A DNA stretch of 64,000 nt from Clostridium sp. D33t1_170424_F3 (GCF_015667585.1 NZ_JADPEG010000007.1:1-64000); one strand, 5' to 3'. Counted from the first letter of the stretch, positions 34,411 through 42,271 are shown. The notes: a model not told the origin generated them from the letters alone. Program-made: numbers and translations.

Positions 34411-34560
34411 TTACTTCGTTTCCTTATGAAGCGTGTGCTTCCTGCAGAAACGGCAGTACTTGTTCATTTCCAGCCTGTCCGGATCATTCTTCTTGTTTTT
34501 CATGGTGTTGTAGTTGCGCTGTTTGCACGCTGTGCAGGCTAATACGATTTTCACTCTCAT
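34411..34560 (-). CDS. rpmG: Ribosomal protein L33
   Basis: A 49-codon gene reads [20 protein letters not shown] and ends [14 protein letters not shown]. The two CxxC pairs (CTAC and CRFC) make it the zinc-binding type of L33. It is the first gene of the rpmG-secE-nusG-rplK-rplA cluster, as in most Firmicutes. It ends 22 bases before secE. A promoter lies about 105 bases upstream. Confidence 0.96.
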   Translation of the reverse strand: MRVKIVLACTACKQRNYNTMKNKKNDPDRLEMNKYCRFCRKHTLHKETK

Positions 34561-34665
34561 GACGGCACCTCCCGTTATACGGAACAATATTTAGACTCTC
34601 TTTTTGGAGTCACAGCCTCCCTCTGAAAAGGGCGCAAAAAAATAACCCCTTTATGAGGTAGTATT

Positions 34666-34695
34666 ACTATACCATAGCGCGCCCTGTTTGGTCAA
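34666..34695 (-). promoter_or_regulatory. Promoter of the rpmG-secE-nusG-rpl cluster
   Basis: On the minus strand TTGACC (34690-34695), an 18-base spacer and TATAGT (34666-34671). The leader to rpmG is about 100 bases and contains a stretch rich in G and T that may fold; no attenuator was recognised. Confidence 0.78.
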
Positions 34696-34773
34696 GGGAA
34701 AATTTGAAAAAAGCGAGGAACCGCGCGCGGTTCCGTCGGAAAACGCACGCCCTCCCCGCTGTGATTCCACCGT

Positions 34774-35574
34774 TTACCGCAGGTCGTTGAGTTTCTCTGC
34801 GGAATATTTCTTTTCCTTCTTCTTTTTCTCCGGTTTGACTTCCTTGCCGCGGTATTTCAGCGCCGCCTTGTGCGCCTCCTTCAGCTCCTTGCGGAACTGC
34901 GGCTCCATCTTTTCCTTCACGCCGCCCTGGTCCCGCATTCCGTTGAGCAGCACGATCGTGATGATGGAGCGCACGTCCATGTCGCCCGCCACATACATAT
35001 CGCCCAGCACCTCACAGAGCTTGCGGAGCTTATCCGGATTGCCGCCCGCGAGCAGGGATTCCATCTTCGGCAGCACATGCTCTCTGGCAAACGTTACGCC
35101 GCGCACCATGCCGTACCATGAGCGCTCCTCGGCGATTTCCGAGCGCAGGTCCGGGAACACGCCGACCAGGCGGTTAAAGAAGAACAGCGGGTCCGCGTTG
35201 TTCTCGTCGCCCTTGCGGCGCTTCTTCGCCGTCTGCACGGCGGCAATGCGCTTGGGGCCTTCGATCGTCTCTATAAAGTCGTTGGCAATGCTCTCCGCCT
35301 CCGACATGCCGCTGGTTCCCGCCTCCGGGTCGAACAGCCAGCGGGAGATCACTTTCCAGTTCTCGTCCGGGCCTTCGTCCGTCATCGGGCAGGTGCGCAG
35401 CTCAAACTGCTTTTTCTTTTCATCAAAAAACACGCTGTACGCGAGGTTTTCCCCGGTAAACAGCGCCGTCGTGCCGGCGCCCTCCACAGCGGACACCCCG
35501 CCCTTCTGGAAACCCTGCGGCGCGAGCGCCTCCCCGGTTCTGCCGGCGATCAGGTCAAATACCTTCTGTTCCAA
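34774..35574 (-). CDS. Hypothetical protein
   Basis: The 266-residue protein is not recognised. It is soluble, with no signal or membrane segment. Residues about 105-125 are basic (KRIAAVQTAKKRRKGDE), and the last 35 residues are very lysine-rich (KYRGKEVKPEKKKKEKKYSAEK). The middle part (RSWYGMVRGVTFAREHVLPKMESLLAGGN, LCEVLGDMYVAGDMDVRSIITIVLLNGM) is a helical, hydrophobic-core region, suggesting a real folded protein. A frame of this length with normal codon use supports a gene. It stands alone between the ribosomal promoter and the ddl region. Confidence 0.7.
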   Translation of the reverse strand: MEQKVFDLIAGRTGEALAPQGFQKGGVSAVEGAGTTALFTGENLAYSVFFDEKKKQFELRTCPMTDEGPDENWKVISRWLFDPEAGTSGMSEAESIANDFIETIEGPKRIAAVQTAKKRRKGDENNADPLFFFNRLVGVFPDLRSEIAEERSWYGMVRGVTFAREHVLPKMESLLAGGNPDKLRKLCEVLGDMYVAGDMDVRSIITIVLLNGMRDQGGVKEKMEPQFRKELKEAHKAALKYRGKEVKPEKKKKEKKYSAEKLNDLR

Positions 35575-35670
35575 AAATCATCACTCCTGCTTTTTCAAAA
35601 TCGGGGCTGTTGCAGGGCCCCGAACGGTTTTCATCTGCTCTGTCTTTTCCAGAACCCATGCGGACGCGGC

Positions 35671-35702
35671 CTGTGCGGGTTCAAGTCCTGTCACCCGCAC
35701 CA
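35671..35702 (+). pseudogene. 3' remnant of a tRNA-Leu gene
   Basis: CTGTGCGGGTTCAAGTCC and the following TGTCACCCGCACCA form a tRNA T arm (GCGGG, loop TTCAAGT, CCTGT), the acceptor 3' strand CACCCGC, a discriminator A and an encoded CCA. This is the usual 3' end of bacterial tRNA-Leu. No matching acceptor 5' strand (GCGGGTG), D arm or anticodon arm is found in the 100 bases upstream. It therefore looks like a leftover end, of the kind created when an integrated element displaces a tRNA gene. Confidence 0.7.
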
Positions 35703-35860
35703 CGAACCGTATTTCACAAACCGGCCGGAAAAGAATGTCCTTTTGATTATACTACATATTCCTTTTTTTGTCACCATACATTATATAGAGGGAATCCGGC
35801 CCGTTTTCATATTGCCCACGGATTTCCCCGGGCGGCCCGATTATTTGGCGAATGTAGTGA

Positions 35861-35889
35861 TTGCGCGGGTTCCGGTGTTGTGTTATCAT
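35861..35889 (+). promoter_or_regulatory. Promoter of the ddl-murI-argS region
   Basis: TTGCGC (35861-35866), a 17-base spacer and TATCAT (35884-35889), 75 bases before the ddl start. Confidence 0.6.
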
Positions 35890-35963
35890 ATATATTTACA
35901 GGACCCGACGAAAAGGGTCCCGGGCCAACTGTATCTGAAAAACATATCAGGAGGTTCTATTCT

Positions 35964-37031
35964 ATGGAAAAACGCAGAATTGTCGTGATCTTCGGCGGCT
36001 GTTCCTCCGAGCATGAGGTCTCCCGCCTCTCCGCAAAGTGCATCATCGACAACCTTCCAAAAGATAAATACGAGGTGCTCACCCTGGGCATCGACAAAGC
36101 CGGGCGCTGGCTGCTGACGGACAGCGCCAGCGACGACATTGCCAGCGGCGCGTGGGAGCAAAACCCCAACAACCGTCCCGCGTCCCTCTCCCCGGACCGC
36201 TCCATCGGCGGGCTGCTGGTGCTGGACGGCAGCGGTCGCTGCGAGATCGTCAAGATCGACGTGGCCTTCCCGGCGCTGCACGGCAAGAACGGCGAAGACG
36301 GCACCATCCAGGGGCTGTTCCAGCTCTCCGGCATCCCGTTCGTCGGCTGCCGCACGCTGGCTTCCGCCGTCTGCATGGATAAAGCCGTGGCCCACACACT
36401 GCTGACCGGCGCGCGCATCAAGCAGGCCAACTACCTCTGGTTCTTTGCCTGCAATTACAAAACCGGCGCGGATAAGATCAAGCTGAAGGTGGAAGCGCGC
36501 CTGGGCTATCCGGTGTTTGTCAAGCCGGCGAACGCGGGCTCTTCCGTGGGCGTCAGCAAGGTCAACTGCGAGGCGGAACTGGACGCTGCCGTCGCCAAGG
36601 CCGCCAACGAGGATGACAAGGTGGTCATTGAGGAATGCATTGTCGGGCAGGAAGTGGAGTGCGCCGTATTGGGCAACGAAAAGCCGGAGGCCTCCATTGT
36701 GGGCGAGATCGCTCCCTCCGCCGATTTCTACGACTACGACGACAAATATAAAAACGGCACCTCCCAGCTTTATATCCCGGCGCACCTTTCGCCGGAGGTC
36801 AGCGAGACGCTGCGCCACACTGCGGAGCGCGCCTACCGCATGCTGAGCTGCACGGGCCTGGCCCGCGTGGACTTCTTTGTGCGGAACGGCGACGAAATCC
36901 TGCTCAACGAGATCAACACCCTGCCGGGCTTTACCTCCATCAGCATGTATCCTAAACTTTGGGAAGCCTGCGGCGTCTCTATTCCGGAGCTGCTGGACCG
37001 TCTGGTCGGCCTGGCCTTTGAGAACCAATAA
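35964..37031 (+). CDS. ddl: D-alanine-D-alanine ligase
   Basis: The ATG at 35964 follows AGGAGG (35949-35954) and gives 355 residues. The protein starts KRRIVVIFGGCSSEHEVSR and has the ATP-grasp order VAFPALHGKNGEDGTIQGLFQLSGIPFVG, GYPVFVKPANAGSSVGVSKV and LARVDFFVRNGDEILLNEINTLPGFTSISMYP. The omega-loop segment FYDYDDKYKNG has the tyrosine-lysine pattern of D-Ala-D-Ala ligases rather than D-lactate (VanA-type) enzymes. It makes the dipeptide for peptidoglycan. murI follows after 17 bases, so cell-wall precursor genes are grouped. Confidence 0.96.
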   Translation: MEKRRIVVIFGGCSSEHEVSRLSAKCIIDNLPKDKYEVLTLGIDKAGRWLLTDSASDDIASGAWEQNPNNRPASLSPDRSIGGLLVLDGSGRCEIVKIDVAFPALHGKNGEDGTIQGLFQLSGIPFVGCRTLASAVCMDKAVAHTLLTGARIKQANYLWFFACNYKTGADKIKLKVEARLGYPVFVKPANAGSSVGVSKVNCEAELDAAVAKAANEDDKVVIEECIVGQEVECAVLGNEKPEASIVGEIAPSADFYDYDDKYKNGTSQLYIPAHLSPEVSETLRHTAERAYRMLSCTGLARVDFFVRNGDEILLNEINTLPGFTSISMYPKLWEACGVSIPELLDRLVGLAFENQ

Positions 37032-37048
37032 AACAGGAGCGGGAAAGC

Positions 37049-37861
37049 ATGGATAACCGACCAATCGGCGTGTTCGACTCCGGCCTCGGCGGCCTGACCG
37101 CCGTCAAAGAGCTGCTGGAGATCCTGCCGCAGGAAAACATCATCTATTTCGGCGACACCGGACGCGTCCCCTACGGCTCGCGCAGCCGGGAAACCATTTT
37201 GAAATATGCCGCGCAGGACATTCATTTTTTAAAGGAAAACCAGGTAAAGCTGATTGTCGCGGCGTGCGGCACCGTGAGCTCCGTCATCGGCGCGGCCGGC
37301 CAAAAACCGGACCTTCCGTTTGTCGACGTTCTGCACCCCACCGCGCTCGCGGCCTCCAAGGCGACCCGCAACAAGCGCGTTGGGGTGATCGGCACCACCG
37401 CCACCATCCGCAGCGGCTCCTATCGCCGGGCGCTGGCGGAGATTGACCCCGGCATCACGGTGTACGACCGCGACTGCCCGCTGTTCGTCCCGCTGGTAGA
37501 AAACGGGTTTGTCGACCCGGAGGACCCGGTCCCGCGCATGGTGGCGGAGCGGTATCTGACGGAGCTGCGGGACGCCGGCGTGGATACGCTCATCATGGGC
37601 TGCACCCATTACCCGATCATCAGCCGCGTCATCGGCGCGGTGATGGGCAGGGACGTGACGTTGATCGACAGCGGGCGCGAAACCGCCTTTTTCTGCGGCG
37701 AGCTGCTGCGGGAGCAGGGGCTGCTCTGCGACCGGCCCGCCGCCGGGGACTGCTCGTTCTACGTCAGCGACCACGTGGAAAACTTCTCACATATCGCGGG
37801 GATTTTCCTGGGCCGCAACGTGGACCAGGACGTCCGGCAGATCGACATCGACCGCTATTGA
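37049..37861 (+). CDS. murI: Glutamate racemase
   Basis: The 270-residue protein begins RPIGVFDSGLGGLTAVKEL and IIYFGDTGRVPYGSRS, both diagnostic. The two catalytic cysteines are Cys73 (AACGTVSS) and Cys185 (MGCTHYP). In most racemases the first motif is CNT; here the asparagine is glycine (CGT), seen also in some clostridial enzymes and probably tolerated. It supplies D-glutamate for peptidoglycan. It lies in the same unit as ddl. Confidence 0.93.
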   Translation: MDNRPIGVFDSGLGGLTAVKELLEILPQENIIYFGDTGRVPYGSRSRETILKYAAQDIHFLKENQVKLIVAACGTVSSVIGAAGQKPDLPFVDVLHPTALAASKATRNKRVGVIGTTATIRSGSYRRALAEIDPGITVYDRDCPLFVPLVENGFVDPEDPVPRMVAERYLTELRDAGVDTLIMGCTHYPIISRVIGAVMGRDVTLIDSGRETAFFCGELLREQGLLCDRPAAGDCSFYVSDHVENFSHIAGIFLGRNVDQDVRQIDIDRY

Positions 37862-37885
37862 CCCCCACAGGGAGGATGAATAAAT

Positions 37886-38350
37886 ATGCAGGAAAATTAT
37901 CTGATCGATATTCTGGGCCGCCAGAAGGTGGACGACGAATCGGGCGAAATCCAGGTGACGACGCTCGGCTCCTATGTCAAAAAGGGCAACAACCGATATA
38001 TTACATACAAGGAATATGACAACGAGGAAAACGGCAAACCCATCACTTCCGTGCTGAAGATCGAGGGCAGCCAAAAGGTGACGCTGATGCGCGGCGGTGC
38101 GGACGGCACCCGGCTGGTTCTGGAGAACGGCAAGCGCCATCTCTGCCAGTACGACACCGGCTACGGCCACATGATGGTGGGCATCTTCACCAGCAGGCTG
38201 CATTCCAGCCTGACGGACGAAGGCGGCAAACTGGAAGTGCGTTATACGCTGGACATCAATTCCAACCTGTCCAGTTCCAATGAAATACTGATTACCGTCA
38301 AGGAGGCAGAAAACAAAGATGTCAAAATTAGTGCAGCAGGCAACCAATAA
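37886..38350 (+). CDS. DUF1934 / YwiB-like beta-barrel protein
   Basis: The 154-residue protein shows the DUF1934 pattern: YVKKGNNRYITYKEYD, VLKIEGSQKVTLMRGG, MMVGIFTSRLHSSL and a C-terminal strand region (LEVRYTLDINSNLSSSNEILITVKE). YwiB-like proteins form a calycin-like barrel of unknown function and are encoded next to argS in Bacillus, as here. Its 3' end overlaps the argS start by 32 bases in another frame, and the argS ribosome site lies inside it. GGGAGGA precedes the ATG. Confidence 0.88.
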   Translation: MQENYLIDILGRQKVDDESGEIQVTTLGSYVKKGNNRYITYKEYDNEENGKPITSVLKIEGSQKVTLMRGGADGTRLVLENGKRHLCQYDTGYGHMMVGIFTSRLHSSLTDEGGKLEVRYTLDINSNLSSSNEILITVKEAENKDVKISAAGNQ

Positions 38351-40013
38351 TCTACGGGAAGTGATCCTCGCGGCGATTGCCCGCGCGGCAGAAAAGGGCG
38401 AACTGCCCGAAGCGGAGGCCCCGGCTTTCACGATTGAAGTTCCCGCGGACCGCGCCCACGGTGATTGGGCGACCAACGCCGCCATGGTGAGCGCGCGCGC
38501 GTTCCATATGGCGCCCCGCAAGATCGCGGAAGCGATCACCAACAATCTGGCGCTGGACGGCACCTATTTTGACCGCTTTGAAATCGCCGGTCCCGGCTTT
38601 ATCAATTTTTTCCTGAACCGCCAGTTCTATTCGGATGTTCTCAAAGACATTGAGGCGCTCGGCCCGGATTACGGCCGCAGCGATTACGGGCAGGGCAGGA
38701 AAATCATGGTGGAGTACGTCTCCGCCAACCCGACCGGTCCCATGCACATGGGCAACGCGCGCGGCGGCGCGCTGGGCGATTGTCTGGCCTCCGTGCTGGA
38801 CGCGGCGGGCTATTCCGTCTGGCGTGAATTCTATGTCAACGACGCGGGCAACCAGATTGAGAAATTCGGCAACTCTCTGGAAGCGCGCTACCTTCAGATT
38901 TACAAGGGCGAGGACGCGGTGGAATTCCCGGAGGACGGCTATCATGGCGACGACATTAAGAAACGCGCCGCGCAGTTCGCGGAAGAGAACGGCGACCGCT
39001 ATGTGGACGCCAACCCGGCGGAGCGTCAGAAGGCACTGGTCGCCTTCGCCCTGCCGAAGAACATCGCCAAAATGCAGGCCGATCTTGCCAAATATGGCAT
39101 TCAGTACGACGAATGGTTCCTGGAAAGCCGCATCCACAACGACGGCGAGCTGGAAGAGACCATCCAGATTTTAAAGGACAAGGGCATGACCTACGAGAAG
39201 GAGGGCGCGCTCTGGTACCGCGCAACCGACTTCGGCGCGGAAAAGGACGAGGTGCTGGTGCGCCAGAACGGCAACCCCACCTACTTTGCCGCGGATATCG
39301 CCTACCACCGCAATAAATTTGCGAAGCGCGGGTTTGACCGCTGCATCGACGTCTGGGGCGCGGACCACCACGGCCACGTGGCGCGTATGAAGGCCGCAAT
39401 GGACGCCGTCGGCCTGGACGGCAGCAAGCTGGACGTGGTGTTGATCCAGCTGGTTCGTCTGGTCAAGGCGGGCGAAGTCGTCCGCATGAGCAAGCGCACC
39501 GGCAAGGCGATCCAGCTGGCGGATCTGCTGGACGAGGTCCCCGTGGACGCGGCGCGCTTCCTGTTCAATATGCGTGAGGCCACCTCCCAGATGGACTTTG
39601 ACCTCGATCTTGCGGTACAGCAGGACTCCCAGAACCCGGTTTACTATGTGCAGTACGCGCACGCACGCATCTGCAGTATCCTCAAGGCGCTGGAAGCCGA
39701 GGGCATCAAGCCCCGCACCTGCACCGATGAAGAGCTGGCGCTGCTGACCTCCCAGGAGGAGATCGAACTGATCCGTCACCTCTCCGCCTACACGGACGAA
39801 ATCGTGGCCGCCGCAAAGGATTACGACCCGGCGCGCATTACGCGCTATGTCATCACGCTGGCCACGCTCTATCATAAATTTTACAATACCTGCCGCGTCA
39901 AGGACGCGGAGGACGGCCTGCGCGCCGCGCGCATCTGCCTCTGCAAGGCGGTTGCGACGGTCATCCGCAACGTGCTGTCCCTTCTCAAGATTTCCGCACC
40001 GGAAGTCATGTAA
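38319..40013 (+). CDS. argS: Arginyl-tRNA synthetase
   Basis: The 564-residue enzyme has the ArgRS Add-1 domain at the N terminus, the class I HIGH motif as HMGNARGGALGD after SANPTGP, ADHHGHVARMKAA, the KMSKS-like motif as RMSKRTGKAIQL, and the DALR anticodon domain at the C terminus (QYAHARICSILKAL...). It attaches arginine to tRNA-Arg. AAGGAGG sits at the correct distance within the overlapping DUF1934 gene, so translation of the two is linked. Confidence 0.97.
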   Translation: MSKLVQQATNNLREVILAAIARAAEKGELPEAEAPAFTIEVPADRAHGDWATNAAMVSARAFHMAPRKIAEAITNNLALDGTYFDRFEIAGPGFINFFLNRQFYSDVLKDIEALGPDYGRSDYGQGRKIMVEYVSANPTGPMHMGNARGGALGDCLASVLDAAGYSVWREFYVNDAGNQIEKFGNSLEARYLQIYKGEDAVEFPEDGYHGDDIKKRAAQFAEENGDRYVDANPAERQKALVAFALPKNIAKMQADLAKYGIQYDEWFLESRIHNDGELEETIQILKDKGMTYEKEGALWYRATDFGAEKDEVLVRQNGNPTYFAADIAYHRNKFAKRGFDRCIDVWGADHHGHVARMKAAMDAVGLDGSKLDVVLIQLVRLVKAGEVVRMSKRTGKAIQLADLLDEVPVDAARFLFNMREATSQMDFDLDLAVQQDSQNPVYYVQYAHARICSILKALEAEGIKPRTCTDEELALLTSQEEIELIRHLSAYTDEIVAAAKDYDPARITRYVITLATLYHKFYNTCRVKDAEDGLRAARICLCKAVATVIRNVLSLLKISAPEVM

Positions 40014-40042
40014 CCACTGATTTTTACATTAGGAGACAAGAA

Positions 40043-41269
40043 ATGGACGATTTCCCTTATCCGTTACCCCTTTTGCTGGACGGCGCGACGGATACCAACC
40101 TGATCGCCGCGGGCATGCCCGCCGACATCCGGCGGCCCGGCGGTCCCGGCATGGAACAATGGATTTTAGAACATCCGGAGGCCCTGACCAGGCTGCAAAA
40201 CGCCTATATCAACGCGGGCGCGCGGGCCGTCTATGCCCCGACGTTTGCCGCAAACGCCGCCTGCCTGTCTCTGTATGGGCTGGAAAACGAGGTGGCGCGG
40301 CTCAACACGGAGCTGGTCAGGCTGAGCCAAAGCGTTGCCAAACCGCGCGGCGTGCTGGTGGGCGGCAACGTCTGCCCCAGCGGGCTTTTTGTCCCCCCCT
40401 TCGGAGAATCCGACTTCGACGACATTTATGATCTTTACCGCGAACAGATTCGCGCATTGGACGAGGCGGGTGTGGACTTCATCGCCATCGAATCGCAAAC
40501 CTCACTGGCAGATATGCGCGCGGCGGTGCTGGCGGCCCGCGCGACCAACCTGCCCACCTTTGTCACACTGACGCTGGACGAAAGCGGGCGAACGGTGACC
40601 GGCTGTTCCCTGTTGCCCGCTCTGATTACATTGCAGGTGATGGGCGCGGACGCCGTCGGTCTGAACGGCCCCGTCGGCCCCATGCTGGAACAGCTGGAAG
40701 AAGTGCGCGCGCATACCGCGGTTCCCATCATCGTCAAGCCCTCCGCGCTGGCGGAAGACGGTTCCCTGCTCTCTCCTGAGCAATTCGCGGAGCATGCAAA
40801 GCAGCTTTTGGAGGCGGGGGCGCATATCTTTGGCGGATGCAGCGGCGCCACCCCGGCGCACATCGACGCGCTGGCGGAAATGCTGTGCGAATGCTCCCCG
40901 ATGCGCGTACCGGAGGAGCCCGATTCCTACGCCGCCGCGATCGAAACGGAGGCTTTTTTCCTGGGCGACGACATCGTCTTCAGCGAACCGCTGGCCTGTA
41001 CCAGCCATCTGGATGAGGATCTGATCGACTTGGACGACGACCGCTGCAACGCGGCGCTGGTGGAGGTGGAGAGCGTGGACGACGCACTCATCCTGTCGGA
41101 AAACAGCGGTATGACGCGGCTGCCCATCGCCGTACACTGCGACAGCGCGCCCGTACTGGAAGCCGCCCTGCGCTACTTCCAGGGCCGCCTGATTGTAGAC
41201 AGCGAGTGCCAGCTGGAAGACGAGGTACTGGAACCGCTGGCTTCCAAATACGGAGCCATTCTCTATTAA
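40043..41269 (+). CDS. Homocysteine S-methyltransferase-fold protein lacking zinc cysteines
   Basis: Residues 1-290 follow the barrel of homocysteine methyltransferases: LLLDGATDTNL, GARAVYAPTFAANAA, GVDFIAIESQTSLADMRAAVLAA and VPIIVKPSA. The zinc site normally has one Cys in GINC and a Cys pair in GGCCG. Here these read GLNG (Gly209) and GGCSG (Cys266, Ser267), so two of three ligands are lost. The C-terminal 110 residues contain a segment (YFQGRLIVDSECQLEDEVLEPLASKYGAIL) that resembles the start of a pterin-binding barrel, ending abruptly. There is no cobalamin domain. Enzymatic function is doubtful or changed. It follows argS by 29 bases and ends at a terminator. Confidence 0.8.
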   Translation: MDDFPYPLPLLLDGATDTNLIAAGMPADIRRPGGPGMEQWILEHPEALTRLQNAYINAGARAVYAPTFAANAACLSLYGLENEVARLNTELVRLSQSVAKPRGVLVGGNVCPSGLFVPPFGESDFDDIYDLYREQIRALDEAGVDFIAIESQTSLADMRAAVLAARATNLPTFVTLTLDESGRTVTGCSLLPALITLQVMGADAVGLNGPVGPMLEQLEEVRAHTAVPIIVKPSALAEDGSLLSPEQFAEHAKQLLEAGAHIFGGCSGATPAHIDALAEMLCECSPMRVPEEPDSYAAAIETEAFFLGDDIVFSEPLACTSHLDEDLIDLDDDRCNAALVEVESVDDALILSENSGMTRLPIAVHCDSAPVLEAALRYFQGRLIVDSECQLEDEVLEPLASKYGAILY

Positions 41270-41315
41270 ATATCAGAGAACAGCCACGATATGGTCACTC
41301 TGAATCCTGTACAAA

Positions 41316-41359
41316 AACCGGCATTTCCGGAGCCTTGAAGGCTTTCGGAAATGCCGGTT
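41316..41359. terminator. Two-way terminator
   Basis: AACCGGCATTTCCG pairs with CGGAAATGCCGGTT around a 16-base loop, followed by CTTTTATT. It serves the methyltransferase-like gene and the convergent small gene at 41380. Confidence 0.88.
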
Positions 41360-41379
41360 CTTTTATTGTCTCTTATATC

Positions 41380-41679
41380 TTACGTTTCCTCGCCAAGCAC
41401 AAGATCGTCCCGCCCGGTGAACACCTCCATGGTCATCCGCACACCAAGCCGGTAGCCGTGAATGAAACGGTCGGTCTTCGACAACGAGCTGAGCGCCGTC
41501 TCCGCCTCGATCAGCTTCCCGAACAATTCCTTTTCCGGCTCGTTCAGCGCTTCCCGGAGCATGTCCTCCGCTTCGCAGACCTGTTTCAGCGCCTTGTCAT
41601 ACACGGACCCGCGCCGGAAGGTCCGGTCCCGTATTTGCAGATTGCCTTTTGCAAACTGTTCCAGATAGCTTGTTTCCAT
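41380..41679 (-). CDS. Small DUF6809-like protein
   Basis: The 99-residue protein is charged and helical, with KELFGKLIEAETALSSL and the ending HGYRLGVRMTMEVFTG. A closing RLGVRMxxE block is seen in the DUF6809 group of clostridial and phage genomes, so that name is offered tentatively. The start at 41679 is preferred because AAAGGA is eight bases upstream; an ATG three codons earlier overlaps the ribosome site. The gene lies in a small accessory patch with two RHH genes. Confidence 0.65.
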   Translation of the reverse strand: METSYLEQFAKGNLQIRDRTFRRGSVYDKALKQVCEAEDMLREALNEPEKELFGKLIEAETALSSLSKTDRFIHGYRLGVRMTMEVFTGRDDLVLGEET

Positions 41680-41705
41680 ATGTACCATCCTTTACATGAT
41701 TTTTC

Positions 41706-41773
41706 ACAACGCCTTGCCAGACCGCGGCGCACATGGTACAATATTTGTGCGGCGGTCCGGCAAGGGCTGTTGT
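41706..41773. repeat. Long imperfect hairpin
   Basis: ACAAC...GCCTTGCC.GACCGC.GCGCAC (41706-41732) pairs with GTGC..GCGGTC.GGCAAGG..GTTGT (41747-41773), about 25 paired bases with a bulge and two mismatches around a 14-base AT-rich loop. It sits between the RHH gene and the DUF6809-like gene. It could be a terminator, a mobile-element remnant or a regulatory RNA. Confidence 0.6.
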
Positions 41774-41824
41774 GGGGGGAAAGTGGTGTTTACGTTGTTC
41801 GACGGTGCGCACCGCTTTCCTTTT

Positions 41825-41992
41825 TTATTTTTCGAGGGCTTCTATTCCATCACGTAATCCCTGAGGCCGCGAAACGCCCTTTTTCCTACAGTATTCATCA
41901 AGCTTTTTTAACTCTTCCTCTGTAAGGCGTACATCCACTCGCAAGTTTTTTGGATTCTCTGCAATGGGGCGTCCTCTCTTTTTGTTTGGCAT
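41825..41992 (-). CDS. Small ribbon-helix-helix (CopG-like) protein A
   Basis: A 55-codon gene reads MPNKKRGRPIAENPKNLRVD, then VRLTEEELKKLDEYCRKKGV and ends LRDGIEALEK. The strand LRVDVRLT followed by two helices fits the ribbon-helix-helix fold of CopG/Arc repressors. The N-terminal GRP block is an AT-hook-like basic arm. GGGGGGAG precedes the ATG. Protein B at 42095-42271 shares GRPxxxNPKN and the same layout, so the two are paralogues. Gene A has its own promoter with two direct repeats (42022-42067). Autorepression is likely. No toxin partner is visible next to it. Confidence 0.8.
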   Translation of the reverse strand: MPNKKRGRPIAENPKNLRVDVRLTEEELKKLDEYCRKKGVSRPQGLRDGIEALEK

Positions 41993-42021
41993 GTACTCCC
42001 CCCTTTCCTGCCAACATAATA

Positions 42022-42067
42022 ATCATAAATGTTTACCGCCAGAAAGTCAAGAAATATTTTACCGCCA
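42022..42067 (-). promoter_or_regulatory. Promoter of RHH gene A with two operator repeats
   Basis: On the minus strand TTGACT (42045-42050), a 17-base spacer and TATGAT (42022-42027). The 10-mer TGGCGGTAAA occurs twice in the same direction, in the spacer (42032-42041) and upstream of the -35 (42058-42067), 26 bases apart. AT-rich flanks (AAATGTTT, AAATATTT) are also alike. Tandem operators covering a promoter are what CopG-type repressors use. Confidence 0.7.
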
Positions 42068-42094
42068 AAAAATATTTGCTAATCTACATCCTTC

Positions 42095-42271
42095 TTATTT
42101 TTCCTGACCGTCATACATCATTTTAATACCGCGCCGGATCACTTCCGCTTTGGAAATTTTCATATTCATGCTGCATTCTTCCAACCTTTTAGAAGAATCT
42201 TCATCCAAGCGGATTTTCAGTACGATATTTTTAGGATTGTCTGTCGGTCGGCCTAATTTTTTCTCGCCCAT
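42095..42271 (-). CDS. Small ribbon-helix-helix (CopG-like) protein B
   Basis: A 58-codon gene reads MGEKKLGRPTDNPKNIVLKI, then RLDEDSSKRLEECSMNMKIS and ends IRRGIKMMYDGQEK. The strand NIVLKIRLD, helix SKRLEECSMN and helix KAEVIRRGIKMMY form a ribbon-helix-helix unit; SKAEVIRRGI is a common second helix of CopG proteins. GGAGGT lies just before the ATG. A likely promoter is TTGATT with TATGGT, 17 bases apart, near 42340. It is transcribed toward gene A and ends about 100 bases before it. Confidence 0.82.
   Translation of the reverse strand: MGEKKLGRPTDNPKNIVLKIRLDEDSSKRLEECSMNMKISKAEVIRRGIKMMYDGQEK

Noticed and set aside
35600-35702. A complete tRNA-Leu gene
   Set aside because: Only the T arm and acceptor 3' strand are present; no D arm, anticodon arm or 5' acceptor partner could be found upstream.
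35964-37031. VanA/VanB-type D-Ala-D-Lac ligase
   Set aside because: The omega-loop pattern and the lack of vanH/vanX neighbours favour an ordinary Ddl.
41380-42271. Prophage or integrative element
   Set aside because: Only small DUF6809-like and RHH genes are present; no integrase, terminase, capsid or flanking repeats were seen.
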